The position numbers and the translations under genes are program-made. From an uncultured Limimonas sp. (lineage in GTDB: Bacteria > Pseudomonadota > Alphaproteobacteria > Kiloniellales > Rhodovibrionaceae): DNA of 37,408 bases. The notes under the pieces were generated by a model that was not told the DNA's origin, did not search any database, and was given only the letters and a program-made list of their open reading frames with translations. Numbering within the stretch: the stretch's first letter is position 1; each line of letters opens with the position of its first letter. The stretch lies in contig CAJXKW010000012.1 of assembly GCA_913055855.1 (NCBI GenBank), positions 1 to 37,408 on the forward strand. The letters are read 5' to 3'. Shown here piece by piece: positions 29,407 through 36,956 of this stretch.

Positions 29407-29451
29407 TTAAACCTCCGAGGTTCTTTATTTTGGCACGTGCCGACCACGCCT

Positions 29452-29994
29452 TCAAGCTTCGTGGCGAAAATGCCAGTGCTCTCGGCCGTCTTCGTCGCGG
29501 AAGCGGTCGACACGCCGCCATCCGGCATCTTGGCAAACGGCATCAATCGCCTCGAACTTTCGGAGTGCCCTTTCCGGCACGTGCGTCTCCGCGGTCCGCA
29601 TCGTTACTTCCGACGGCGCACACCACGCAAGCAACAGATAAACGCTCTGACAAATCAAATTACGTAAATGCTCGCGTTGGCTTCTGTCCAGGATTCCGAC
29701 GGTAAGGTCCCGGTCGAATGAAGGGGCATCGAAGATCCAGGCGTCATGCGCACTTCGCCAGATCAGGCCGAACTGGATATCCCGAACATCTTCCACATCG
29801 ACCACGTGGCTGTCGCCCATAATCATCATCACACTCAACCAGTAATAGCGCAGCTCTCGCAATTCGGAGGCATCGGAATCGAACTCCACCGCCAGCGGCA
29901 GATCGACGGCATCGCCAAAGGCGAGCGGGGCATGCAGGTCCGCGTTCGCCGAGTCGGGCAGACAAACGCGCCAGGGGCCGCGTGGTCGTTGCAT
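29452..29994 (-). CDS. Unknown protein, moron-like insertion in the head module
   Basis: 180 residues from ATG 29994 with GAGG 5 bases upstream. No family recognised. There is a hydrophobic stretch ELRYYWLSVMMIMGDSHVVD (about 47-66), a second LICQSVYLLLAWCAP (about 112-126), and a C-terminal DAVCQDAGWRRVDRFRDEDG and EHWHFRHEA that looks like a small beta motif. Base composition is visibly more A/T-rich than the flanking phage genes, it has its own likely promoter, and it interrupts the scaffold-capsid order. These are features of a moron, so a host-affecting role is possible but not shown. Confidence 0.6.
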   Translation of the reverse strand: MQRPRGPWRVCLPDSANADLHAPLAFGDAVDLPLAVEFDSDASELRELRYYWLSVMMIMGDSHVVDVEDVRDIQFGLIWRSAHDAWIFDAPSFDRDLTVGILDRSQREHLRNLICQSVYLLLAWCAPSEVTMRTAETHVPERALRKFEAIDAVCQDAGWRRVDRFRDEDGREHWHFRHEA

Positions 29995-30020
29995 GGATCC
30001 TCAAGGCATCGTTTTTGCCG

Positions 30021-30049
30021 CTTATACGAGCCGAGACCTTTTTATGCAA
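30021..30049 (-). promoter_or_regulatory. Candidate sigma70 promoter of the moron-like gene
   Basis: On the minus strand TTGCAT (30044-30049), 17-base spacer, TATAAG (30021-30026), 26 bases before the ATG at 29994. The -10 matches consensus at 5 of 6 positions, the -35 at 3 of 6. A GC hairpin CCCGGCC/GGCCGGG at 30,057-30,073 sits just upstream and may end scaffold transcription. Confidence 0.55.
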
Positions 30050-30193
30050 ACACCCAACCCGGCCGCCGGCCGGGACGCGGCGCGGTGCGTCGGCGCCCGA
30101 TAAGCGCGCGACGCCCGCGAGCCAGCGTCCCGGCGGCGCCGGTGGCGCGCGCGGGCGGGGCGGGACCCGGCGCGCCCTGGGCCCGGCCGCGGG

Positions 30194-30946
30194 TCAGGCC
30201 TGCCCGCCGCCGGGGAACAGCTTCTTGAAGCCCTCGCTGACCTTCTTGACCGTCGCCGGGTCGCGGTCGCGCCAGTATTTCGGGTCCGCCATCATCCGGC
30301 GCAGGTCGTCCTCGGTCAGCTCGCCCGAGCCCTCGCCCGACGCCTTCAGGCCGGGCTCGCCGCTGGTCATCATCCGGTGCATGGCGAGCACGCCCTCGTA
30401 GGTGGTCGCCAGCGCGTTGAACACTTCCTGCGGCAGGTTCTGCTTGCCCCAGGCGCGCAGCGCCGCCGCCGCCTCGCGCCACTTCGCCGCCGAGCCGAAG
30501 TGCTGGATGAGCCGCTCCATCTGCCGGTCCGCCTCGAACTCGCGGGCAAGCTCCTGCACCGCCGGCACCATGCGCGCGCCGGCCAGGTCGTAGACGGTCT
30601 GGGCCTGCATGGGCGTCAGGCCGGCGGCGTGGAGCACCCGGTTCACCTCGACGTCCGGCTGGACCAGATCATTGGGCGGCTGGACGGGGTAGTCCTCGGG
30701 CCGGTCGGGCACCCCGATGGCGCGGCGGAAGCGCAGACGCTTGTCCGCGTCCGCATTCTCGTCCGGCACCTCCACCATGCGCGCGAGCTTGCGTTCGAGG
30801 TCGCGGTACGCCTTGAGCAGGGCGTCCGTGCGCAGCTCGCCCGTCCGCGGGTCGCGGAACTTCTCCGGGATCTCGGTGTCATCGCCGGGCTTGGTCGAGC
30901 CGGTGCCGACGCCTTGCGCGCCGGCCTGGACGAGATTGGTCTCCAT
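30194..30946 (-). CDS. Capsid assembly scaffold protein (gp9-like)
   Basis: 250 residues from ATG 30946 with AAGGAG upstream. FRDPRTGELRTDALLKAYRD, GVPDRPEDYPVQPPNDLVQP, VNRVLHAAGLTPMQAQTVYD and the acidic-basic C-terminal helix VKKVSEGFKKLFPGGG are the usual features of scaffold proteins of T7/BPP-1-like podoviruses. It shapes the procapsid and is released before packaging. Confidence 0.85.
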   Translation of the reverse strand: METNLVQAGAQGVGTGSTKPGDDTEIPEKFRDPRTGELRTDALLKAYRDLERKLARMVEVPDENADADKRLRFRRAIGVPDRPEDYPVQPPNDLVQPDVEVNRVLHAAGLTPMQAQTVYDLAGARMVPAVQELAREFEADRQMERLIQHFGSAAKWREAAAALRAWGKQNLPQEVFNALATTYEGVLAMHRMMTSGEPGLKASGEGSGELTEDDLRRMMADPKYWRDRDPATVKKVSEGFKKLFPGGGQA

Positions 30947-30977
30947 GATCGCTGATCTCCTTTTGTTCCAGATTTGC

Positions 30978-31217
30978 TCAGGTTCCCGCGCGCCCGCGGG
31001 CGACCAGCGCCTCGATCTGGGCCACGAGCTGGCGCTGACCTTCCAGGTGACGCAGCGTGGCGTCCGGCACCTCGGGGCCCAGGCTGCGCTCGCGCGTCAG
31101 ACGGCGCAGGTGCGCCAGCACCAGCTCGCCCTCGGCGCTGGACAGCGCCCGAGCGAAGGCGCGCGCCAGCTCCGCCGGCTCGGGCGCGGGGTGCGTGGAA
31201 TTGCGCGGGTCAGGCAT
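30978..31217 (-). CDS. Bbp19-like small phage protein
   Basis: 79 residues. ELARAFARALSSAEGELVLA, HLRRLTRERSLGPEVPDATL and RHLEGQRQLVAQIEALVARG are the compact helical pattern of the Bordetella phage Bbp19-like family, typically encoded between portal and scaffold as here. Overlaps the portal stop by 8 bases. Role in the virion is unknown. Confidence 0.72.
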   Translation of the reverse strand: MPDPRNSTHPAPEPAELARAFARALSSAEGELVLAHLRRLTRERSLGPEVPDATLRHLEGQRQLVAQIEALVARGRAGT

Positions 31218-31932
31218 GGCCGTCCCCCACCCCGTTGGGATCGGTCGTGGGCTGTGCCCCCGTCTTCGCGAGCGGGCCTGCGGCGGCGGGCGCCGGTGCC
31301 CTGCCGCTTTGCGGGCGCTGGGGCGTGTCGCGCATCAGGTGCCCGGGTACGCTCAGCATCTCCCCAAGCCAGCGCGCCGTCGCCGGCAGGTCGATGCTCG
31401 CCAGGCCGTCGTCCCCCAGCGCCGCGGCCTTCTCCACCCAGGTCAGGGTGTTGGCGATGTCCTTGCGCGCCTGCACCTGCGCCAGGGGCGAGCGCGGCTG
31501 CAGCGCGACCAGCCGGCCGTCCAGGCTGATCGGCGGGATCGCGCCGCGTCGGCGGAGCACCGCAAGCGCCCGCTCGATCACCGGCGTGAGCAGCTCCGCC
31601 TGCAGCCGGCCGTAGGTCGCGCCCAGCAGCCGGGTCACCTCGGCCGTGCGCTCCAGCACCTCCGTGGCCGTCATGTTGGGGCTGTCGATGGCACCCAACT
31701 GGTTAACCAGGAGCGTGCGCCGGATTCGCTCGCGCAGGTCGGAGAGGACGAGCTGGGAGACGTCGAACGTGCCCGCGGGCTCCAGCGGCTGCAGCCCGTT
31801 CGAGCCCACCGCCTTGGGCACAATGCTGCCGGGGGTGAGCTGCACGTTCGCCGGGTTGAGGACGCCGTCGTCGTCCGCCTGCCAGATCCCCGCGACGGCG
31901 ATGGAGGCGTTCTTGAGCGTCAGCTCGACCAC
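31210..31932 (-). CDS. Portal (head-tail connector) protein, C-terminal half only
   Basis: 240 residues from GTG 31932. NASIAVAGIWQADDDGVLNP, GSNGLQPLEPAGTFDVSQLV, LSDLRERIRRTLLVNQLGAI and MTATEVLERTAEVTRLLGAT are the C-terminal part of the head-to-tail connecting protein family, normally about 530-560 residues. Family-like sequence continues upstream of the GTG (VFDAAKPYDYLTANKVVEL) to about 31,975, then a stop at 31,987-31,989 and A/T-rich DNA. So the start codon is incidental and roughly 280 N-terminal residues are missing: the gene is truncated, not misread. Without the N-terminus it cannot assemble a portal. Confidence 0.85.
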   Translation of the reverse strand: MVELTLKNASIAVAGIWQADDDGVLNPANVQLTPGSIVPKAVGSNGLQPLEPAGTFDVSQLVLSDLRERIRRTLLVNQLGAIDSPNMTATEVLERTAEVTRLLGATYGRLQAELLTPVIERALAVLRRRGAIPPISLDGRLVALQPRSPLAQVQARKDIANTLTWVEKAAALGDDGLASIDLPATARWLGEMLSVPGHLMRDTPQRPQSGRAPAPAAAGPLAKTGAQPTTDPNGVGDGHA

Positions 31933-31971
31933 CTTGTTCGCCGTTAGGTAGTCATAGGGCTTCGCGGCGTC

Positions 31972-31987
31972 AAAAACCGATGTTTTT
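31972..31987. other. Inverted repeat at the portal truncation junction
   Basis: AAAAAC at 31972-31977 and GTTTTT at 31982-31987 around CGAT, exactly where portal homology ends. To the right, 31,988-32,070 is A/T-rich and differs from both sides. Could be the footprint of an insertion or recombination; no second copy is visible in the window. Confidence 0.45.
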
Positions 31988-31999
31988 CAATATGTTACG

Positions 32000-32329
32000 C
32001 ATTACACATGTAATCATTATGGGCTTTGCACTACCACATACCTACCACGGTAAAGCAAATCCGGGCGCAGCGCCGTTCGCGGAATGTGTATGCCATGTTC
32101 GCGCCCGCTTTGCTTAGCAGCCCCCAGCGCAGACGGGGCGCGCGGCGCCAGCGCCCCGCGGGTGCCCATCGGGGCGGCATCGACGGGCGGCTGTCACGTC
32201 AGCGCCGCCGCACACGGGCCGCGCCGCTGCGCGCCTGAATGCGGATGAAAGCACCCACGGCCGCCCGCCCGCACACGGGGCGCGCCATGCCAGCGCGCGG
32301 GGCACATCAAGGCCGGCCAGCGGCCGCCG
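32000..32329. other. Gene-free stretch between prophage and replication module
   Basis: No convincing gene on either strand. It begins with an A/T-rich segment holding CTACCACATACCTACCACG and continues as GC-rich DNA with several short inverted repeats, such as GGGGCGC/GCGCCCC at 32,135-32,157. No tRNA or integrase remnant is seen. Confidence 0.4.
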
Positions 32330-33043
32330 TCAAACGTCCCATAGCAGCCCGTCGCGGGCTTCGTTGCCGCCCGTGCGGCGCCGGTACGTCAGGACGTTGC
32401 CCGTGGCATGCTGGATGCGCGCCGCGTTTGCCGTCAGGGCCACGACGCGGCCGCCGCGCAGAAGGGCCACCAGCCCCAGCGCATCCCGCCGGGCGCGCGG
32501 CGCACGGGAATGGCAGCCGAATATGTCGTAAACCGTCCATCCCAACGCCGACGCTTGGCGGCCCCAATCGTCCAGGAACACGCCCGCGTCGTGGACAAGC
32601 TGCCGCCATTCCGCTGGGGTGAATTGCGCGGGCGGGCCGGATGCTTCCAACGTCGCCAGCCCTTCCGCCCATTCGCGCGGCGCCCCGCCGTCGTGTTCGA
32701 CGATGGCGGCGCGTTCTTCCCAATCGCCATCGTCGCCAGCGGCGGCCGGGCCAGCGTGGGCTTGCGCGGGCGCGTTGTCCGGGGCGGCCGCTGGCGTGTG
32801 GGAACCGCGCGCCACGGGGCCGGCTTCCACACCGTCGCCACCACCAGCGCCACCGTCCGGGGCGGCCGCCCCATCCGGCCCGCGTGCCACCGGGCCGGCT
32901 TCCGCAACGTTGTCGCCACCACCAGCGCCGCCGTCCGGGCCGGGCCGCTTGCCGGGCGCGCTGGGGCCGGTATCACCCTGCCGCGCCGTCGCGGGCGCGT
33001 CCGCCACCGGGCGCAGCCCTTGGAACAGTTCCGCTATCGCCAT
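32330..33043 (-). CDS. Conserved hypothetical protein of mobile elements
   Basis: 237 residues from ATG 33043, with GAGG 7 bases upstream. The first ~95 residues are low-complexity and contain an imperfect duplication of PDGGAGGGD...EAGPVARG (about 36-55 and 61-79). The C-terminal ~110 residues (TPAEWRQLVHDAGVFLDDWG, ALGWTVYDIFGCHSRAPRAR, GLVALLRGGRVVALTANAAR) match a widespread alphaproteobacterial phage/plasmid hypothetical family of unknown function. Last gene of the replication operon, separated from the helicase by the iteron array. Confidence 0.7.
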   Translation of the reverse strand: MAIAELFQGLRPVADAPATARQGDTGPSAPGKRPGPDGGAGGGDNVAEAGPVARGPDGAAAPDGGAGGGDGVEAGPVARGSHTPAAAPDNAPAQAHAGPAAAGDDGDWEERAAIVEHDGGAPREWAEGLATLEASGPPAQFTPAEWRQLVHDAGVFLDDWGRQASALGWTVYDIFGCHSRAPRARRDALGLVALLRGGRVVALTANAARIQHATGNVLTYRRRTGGNEARDGLLWDV

Positions 33044-33069
33044 CACGCACCTCACCCTTCAAAACTACA

Positions 33070-33160
33070 GGGAACACCGGGAACACCGGGAACAATCCTT
33101 GTATTCCAGGTACTTAGCTGTTCCCGGTGCCGTTCCCGCCTACCGGGAACACCGGGAACA
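33070..33160. repeat. Iteron array GGGAACA (left)
   Basis: Seven copies in 91 bases: direct GGGAACA at 33070, 33079 and 33088 (9-base period), inverted TGTTCCC at 33119-33125 and GTTCCC at 33132-33137, direct again at 33145 and 33154. It occupies the whole gap between the helicase gene and the hypothetical gene. Likely binding sites for a replication initiator. Confidence 0.85.
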
Positions 33161-33175
33161 GCCGCAGCGCGCCAC

Positions 33176-35656
33176 CTATTCATCGCCGCCCCCGTCGGCG
33201 CCGACACGGAGCACGTAGACGTTTTTCGCGCCTAGCCCCGGCAAGCGTTCCTTGCGTGTGAGCCGTCCGTTGCCGCCAGGGCGCAACATGCCCTTGGCGG
33301 CCAGCGCCCGCGCCGCTTGCGCGGCGTCCAAGCCGTCCGCGACTTCACGGCGGAACACGTCGGGGAACACCAGCCATTCGCGGGCGCCGTCGCCGCCGTC
33401 GCGCACGAACCCCGCGCGACTGGGGATGGGCCGCCCGGCGTCGCCGTCCATCGGCTGGAATCGGGCGGCGCCTTCGCGCTCAATGAAGGCTTGCGCTTGT
33501 TCAATGGCTTGGCGGGTTTCGGCGGCTTCGCCGTCGCCGCGCGCGGCAAGCCAATCTTGGAAACACCGGGCCGCCGCCTGTTCGGCCGTGCCGGCGGGCC
33601 AGCCCGTCACGCTCAGCGCCGTGGCGACTTCGCCCGCCGCCGCTACCAGTCCGAATCGGTCCGCGACACGGGCCACCTGCCCGTCGGCGCCGCCGGGGAC
33701 GTGTGCGGCCACGAAATCCTTGCGCGCCTGCCGCGCCTGTTCCGCCACCGTTGTGCGGTTGTCCACCAGCCCGCGAAGGAACGCGCGTGCGGCCGTGCCG
33801 TGATAGCGCGCCGCCGCATCTTTTAGGGCCAGCGACAGCGCCCCGGCGTCCGCGTGGCCGTGCAAGGTTTCAAAGGCGCCCATGCCCGCGCCCGCGTCGG
33901 CGGCGATGTCCACCAAACGCACGTCCTGCCCGGCGCGGGGCCGCTTGCCCGCTTCCGCCAGCTTGTCGCCAAGGGACAGTTCGCCCGTGGACAAGAACAC
34001 GACGCGCCAGCGATGGGCGTGGCGCGCCAAGCCGGACCGGGCCGCGCGGGCTTTCCCCATGCCGTTCGCCAACATGTAAGCGACGTCGCCGGCTTCGCGG
34101 CCATTCACTTCGCCCAATTCGTCCAGGGCCAGCAAGGTGTCGTTGTGCGCGGCCGCAATCGCTTCCAGGCCGTTGCTTGTCGCGCGCCACGTCCGGCGAA
34201 AATTGTCGCCGCCCCATACCGATACGGCGGCCTGAAGGATTGTGGTTTTGCCACTGGACGAACCGCCGCGTAGGTGGAAGCCGCCGCCTTCCGCGCCGGC
34301 AAGCTGCAAAAGCGGCCCCGCGAACGCCGCCGACAGCGCAAAAACCAGCCGCGAATTGCCCGGCGCCAAGGCCGCAACGCTCGCCTGCCAATCCGCCAAG
34401 CTGCCCGCCGTCGCGAAGGGCGGGGGCAAGCCTTCCGACTGGAAAACGACGGGTTCGGCCCCGTCGGCGCCCACCGCTTCATCGGGCAGAACGAAGGTGT
34501 TGCCATGCCAGCCGGTTCGCCCCACGGCCGTGGCGCGGCGGTTCACCCGCACGGCGGTAAGGCATTCCGACAGCCGGTTGCGGGCTTTCTGCCCCGGCGC
34601 GACGAACAGGCCCGCGTCAAGCAATACACGGCGCACGTCGGCGGCGTCGCCGGCCAGCATGTGGCGGGGAAGCGCCCATTCATGGCGCCGCCCGTCGCCG
34701 TCGCGCCAAGCAAGGTGCAGGCCCCAGCCGGTGCCGTCCGCGGCGCGCGTCTCCGCCAGAAATTCCAGGGGGCCGGCCACCTTGATGGGTTTGGCCGAAT
34801 CGTCGCCTTCCTCCGGCGTCCACCACAGTCCGCCGCGCGCGAGATGGAACCCCGGCGGCAGCTTTACGGCGCTGTCCCCGCTGTCGCCGTCGGGGGCGCC
34901 GCCCGCGTCGTCATCGCCGTCGCCGTCATCGCCGCCGTCCGGCGCTGGGGCCGGCTCCGCGCCGTCCAGTAGCGCGCGCACGTCCACGCCGTCGGGCGGC
35001 TCGTCGGCGACGTCCCAGCCTTCATCCGCATGGGCGGGCGGCGCCACCACGCGCGCGTCAGCGGCGCCCGCGTCGCGCACCAGCCGCGCCACGTCGCGGG
35101 CGAAGGCGTCCCCGCTTTTGTCGGCGTCCCCCCACACCGTTACGTCACGCCCGGCCAGGGGTGTCCAATCGGCCTTGTGCGGCGACTTCGCGCCGTGCGG
35201 CGGGCTTACTGCCACATAATCGGGGAAGGCCCGCGCGGCGGCGTCCGCCGACTTTTCGCCTTCCGTCACCACCACCGGGGCGTCCGGGCGCGCGGCCAGC
35301 GCATCCAGACCGTAAAGCGGGCGCGGGGGCGGCCAGGACCTCCACCGCCATGCCACCGTACCGTCCGGCGCCTGCCACAGGGTGATAGGCCAGAAGGACT
35401 TGCCATCCGCCGTGTCGAAACGGCATACTATCCTCAGCGGCCAGCCGTCCGCGTCGCGATAGGTCCACGCCGCCGACGGTTCGCCGTGCTGCCAGTGATA
35501 GCATGTCGGCTTCGATACATTCGCGGGGACGGGCGCCACCACCGTCCCCGCGTTTTCGTCCGCCCCCGTGTCCGCCGGGGCCGCATCGGCGGCCGCTTCG
35601 CGTTCGCTGTCATCCACGGGCGCAAATAGCCTGTCGATTGTCATGGCGTTACCCAT
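33176..35656 (-). CDS. Toprim-DUF927 primase-helicase
   Basis: 826 residues from ATG 35656, which overlaps the upstream stop by 8 bases; ATG 35644 is the alternative. A toprim-like fold (about 110-230) has VTEGEKSADAA (131-141, acid E132) and VWGDADKSGD (174-183, D177/D179). An acidic Gly/Asp/Ser linker (about 235-262) leads to DUF927 (about 290-560), an SF3-related AAA+ helicase with Walker A GGSSSGKTT (464-472), Walker B LALDELGE (509-516). The C-terminal ~90 residues look like a DNA-binding tail. It is the probable replicative helicase-primase of the element. Codon choice (more CAA, TTG, AAA) differs from the left prophage genes. Confidence 0.87.
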   Translation of the reverse strand: MGNAMTIDRLFAPVDDSEREAAADAAPADTGADENAGTVVAPVPANVSKPTCYHWQHGEPSAAWTYRDADGWPLRIVCRFDTADGKSFWPITLWQAPDGTVAWRWRSWPPPRPLYGLDALAARPDAPVVVTEGEKSADAAARAFPDYVAVSPPHGAKSPHKADWTPLAGRDVTVWGDADKSGDAFARDVARLVRDAGAADARVVAPPAHADEGWDVADEPPDGVDVRALLDGAEPAPAPDGGDDGDGDDDAGGAPDGDSGDSAVKLPPGFHLARGGLWWTPEEGDDSAKPIKVAGPLEFLAETRAADGTGWGLHLAWRDGDGRRHEWALPRHMLAGDAADVRRVLLDAGLFVAPGQKARNRLSECLTAVRVNRRATAVGRTGWHGNTFVLPDEAVGADGAEPVVFQSEGLPPPFATAGSLADWQASVAALAPGNSRLVFALSAAFAGPLLQLAGAEGGGFHLRGGSSSGKTTILQAAVSVWGGDNFRRTWRATSNGLEAIAAAHNDTLLALDELGEVNGREAGDVAYMLANGMGKARAARSGLARHAHRWRVVFLSTGELSLGDKLAEAGKRPRAGQDVRLVDIAADAGAGMGAFETLHGHADAGALSLALKDAAARYHGTAARAFLRGLVDNRTTVAEQARQARKDFVAAHVPGGADGQVARVADRFGLVAAAGEVATALSVTGWPAGTAEQAAARCFQDWLAARGDGEAAETRQAIEQAQAFIEREGAARFQPMDGDAGRPIPSRAGFVRDGGDGAREWLVFPDVFRREVADGLDAAQAARALAAKGMLRPGGNGRLTRKERLPGLGAKNVYVLRVGADGGGDE

Positions 35657-35960
35657 CTGAAATCCCAAGCATGTCAGCCAGATAGCGGGCAGCTTCGCCT
35701 TGGCTGATTCCAGCGACGTAAGCGGCAAGCGAAATCACGTCGCCGCCCTTGTCGCCCGTGGCGAAGTCCGCCCACCGTCCGGTTTTCAGGTTGACCTTGA
35801 AGGAACCGGGCCGCTTGTCCGCGCGACGCGGGTTGCGCGCGGCCCATTCCTTGCCGCCTTCCACATAGCCATCGGGCAACCAGCGCCGCACCAGCGTCGG
35901 CAGTTCGGCCAGCGCGCCGCGGTTGATGGCGTCGAAGTCCAGGCGCCGCCGGGCCGTCAT
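35649..35960 (-). CDS. Primase N-terminal-like small protein
   Basis: 103 residues from ATG 35960. GSFKVNLKTGRWADFATGDK, GGDVISLAAYVAGISQGEAA and RYLADMLGI are the CHC2-like N-terminal module found in primase-helicases of mobile elements, but without zinc-binding cysteines. It is encoded separately, directly before the toprim-DUF927 gene, so the two probably act together as a split primase. Usually the module is fused; the split is a variant. Confidence 0.7.
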   Translation of the reverse strand: MTARRRLDFDAINRGALAELPTLVRRWLPDGYVEGGKEWAARNPRRADKRPGSFKVNLKTGRWADFATGDKGGDVISLAAYVAGISQGEAARYLADMLGISDG

Positions 35961-35964
35961 CGCG

Positions 35965-36159
35965 TCACCCCGCCACGGACGTGCTTGTGGCCGCCGCAGT
36001 TTCCATGAAGGCGTCCAGGTCCGTGACCGAATAACGGACGCGGTTGCCAACCTTGAAGAACCGCGGGCCGTCGCCACGATGGCGCATCTTCGCCAGCGTC
36101 GAAGTGGACAGGCCAAGATATTCGGCGGCTTGATTGGGGGTGAGATACCCGTTCGACAT
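35965..36159 (-). CDS. AlpA-like regulator/excisionase
   Basis: 64 residues from ATG 36159, with AAGGA 8 bases upstream. YLTPNQAAEYLGLSTSTLAK, MRHRGDGPRFFKVGNRVRYS and TDLDAFMETA form the winged HTH of the AlpA/HTH_17 family, small DNA-binding proteins that switch on integrase or replication genes of P4-like elements and serve as excisionases. It leads the replication operon; a set of terminator hairpins lies directly upstream. Confidence 0.85.
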   Translation of the reverse strand: MSNGYLTPNQAAEYLGLSTSTLAKMRHRGDGPRFFKVGNRVRYSVTDLDAFMETAAATSTSVAG

Positions 36160-36184
36160 GGTTCGATTCCTTTCGCTGGATACG

Positions 36185-36215
36185 AAAAAGCCCCGCCGGG
36201 CGAACCGACGGGGCT
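36185..36215 (-). terminator. Terminator T1 upstream of alpA
   Basis: Stem AGCCCCG/CGGGGCT with a 13-base loop, followed on the minus strand by TTTTT. It lies 26 bases before the alpA ATG, so transcripts from upstream must read through it to express alpA. Confidence 0.75.
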
Positions 36216-36226
36216 GGATTACACGC

Positions 36227-36252
36227 AAAAAAAAGCCCGCCGCCGCGCGGGC
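36227..36252 (-). terminator. Terminator T2 upstream of alpA
   Basis: Stem GCCCGC/GCGGGC, 6-base loop, followed on the minus strand by eight T. The best-formed terminator in the window. Confidence 0.8.
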
Positions 36253-36368
36253 CGACGGGCCGGTTCGACTGCGCTACGAACGGCTGGGGGTTGCGCCGCC
36301 CAGCCGGGGCACCGGGGCGGCAGCGCGCCCCGGCGGTTCGGATGTGCTGGCGCTACGGGGCGCGCACG

Positions 36369-36400
36369 AAAAAGCCCGGCTGACCGTCTGGCCGCCGGGT
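36369..36400 (-). terminator. Terminator T3 upstream of alpA
   Basis: Stem CCCGGC/GCCGGG, minus-strand TTTTT after it; outer arms GCGCAC and GTGCGC extend the stem. Related in sequence to T4. Confidence 0.65.
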
Positions 36401-36427
36401 GCGCGTACGTCTGCCGATGATGCCCCA

Positions 36428-36456
36428 ATCATGCGGCGCAACCCGGCGCATGTCAA
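36428..36456 (-). promoter_or_regulatory. Candidate promoter feeding the terminator array
   Basis: Minus strand TTGACA (36451-36456, perfect consensus), 17-base spacer, CATGAT (36428-36433, 4 of 6). It points at T3, T2, T1 and alpA. Confidence 0.4.
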
Positions 36457-36598
36457 GCACGGGCGTTCCGCGACGTTCCGCAGCACGCCACGAAAACGCC
36501 CGGCTGGCCGCTTGGCCGCCGGGCGCGTCCTACACTTATCGGAAGTTATCTGGAAACCTGCCATTAACGTTCCGCCCCTGTCAAGCACGGGCTTTCCG
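36451..36598. repeat. Duplicated 20-bp motif, two copies
   Basis: TGTCAAGCACGGGC followed by G or T and TTCCG occurs at 36451-36470 and 36579-36598 (19 of 20 identical). Each copy sits to the right of a terminator hairpin (T3, T4), so hairpin plus motif form a degenerate unit of about 125 bases repeated in tandem. Confidence 0.75.
36493..36525 (-). terminator. Terminator T4 upstream of alpA
   Basis: Stem CGCCCGGC/GCCGGGCG (8 bp) with an internal GGCC/GGCC stem, minus-strand TTTT after it. Confidence 0.65.
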
Positions 36599-36599
36599 G

Positions 36600-36956
36600 C
36601 ATTTTGCGGTACGGCGGCGCAGCCACCCCGCGCGCACCCGCGCGTTTCCAGGTGCATACAGACTGCCACCAGCGCCGCGACGTAGGCAGCCGCCGGAACA
36701 ATGATGATGAAGCGGGTTCACAGGCCCGGCATATCTGTCGCGCTGCGCTGCTACACCGCATTAGAACCGCGCTGGGCGGAAGGACCCATTGCCTAGTTAT
36801 TTCGGCATGTCGCGCGATCACTGCGGATTTGCGTGGGCAGGCAAATGGTGAGTGCGCCGGCGTAAATGATGCCCCCGGACGCGCGCAGCGGCGTCAACCC
36901 GGTGTCAACTCTGCCGCTAAGCAAGTGCTGCGATGCGTAACCGCATTATAGTTCAT
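36600..36956. other. Gene-free stretch right of the terminator array
   Basis: No convincing gene on either strand. It is less GC-rich than the surroundings around 36,700-36,900 and separates the hairpin cluster from the right iteron array; any promoter for the element's leader transcript would be expected here. I see no clear boxes. Confidence 0.35.

Noticed and set aside
33070..33160. CRISPR-like short repeats
   Set aside because: Units are 9 bases with no spacers and occur in both orientations; iterons fit better and no cas genes are present.
36160..36170. GGTTCGATTCC, a tRNA T-loop-like string
   Set aside because: No acceptor or anticodon stem around it; it is the leader of alpA.
36274..36669. 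131-codon minus-strand frame across the terminator cluster
   Set aside because: It reads through hairpins and the duplicated motif (its two copies give similar peptides); composition is biased and no ribosome site is seen. A leader peptide is not excluded.
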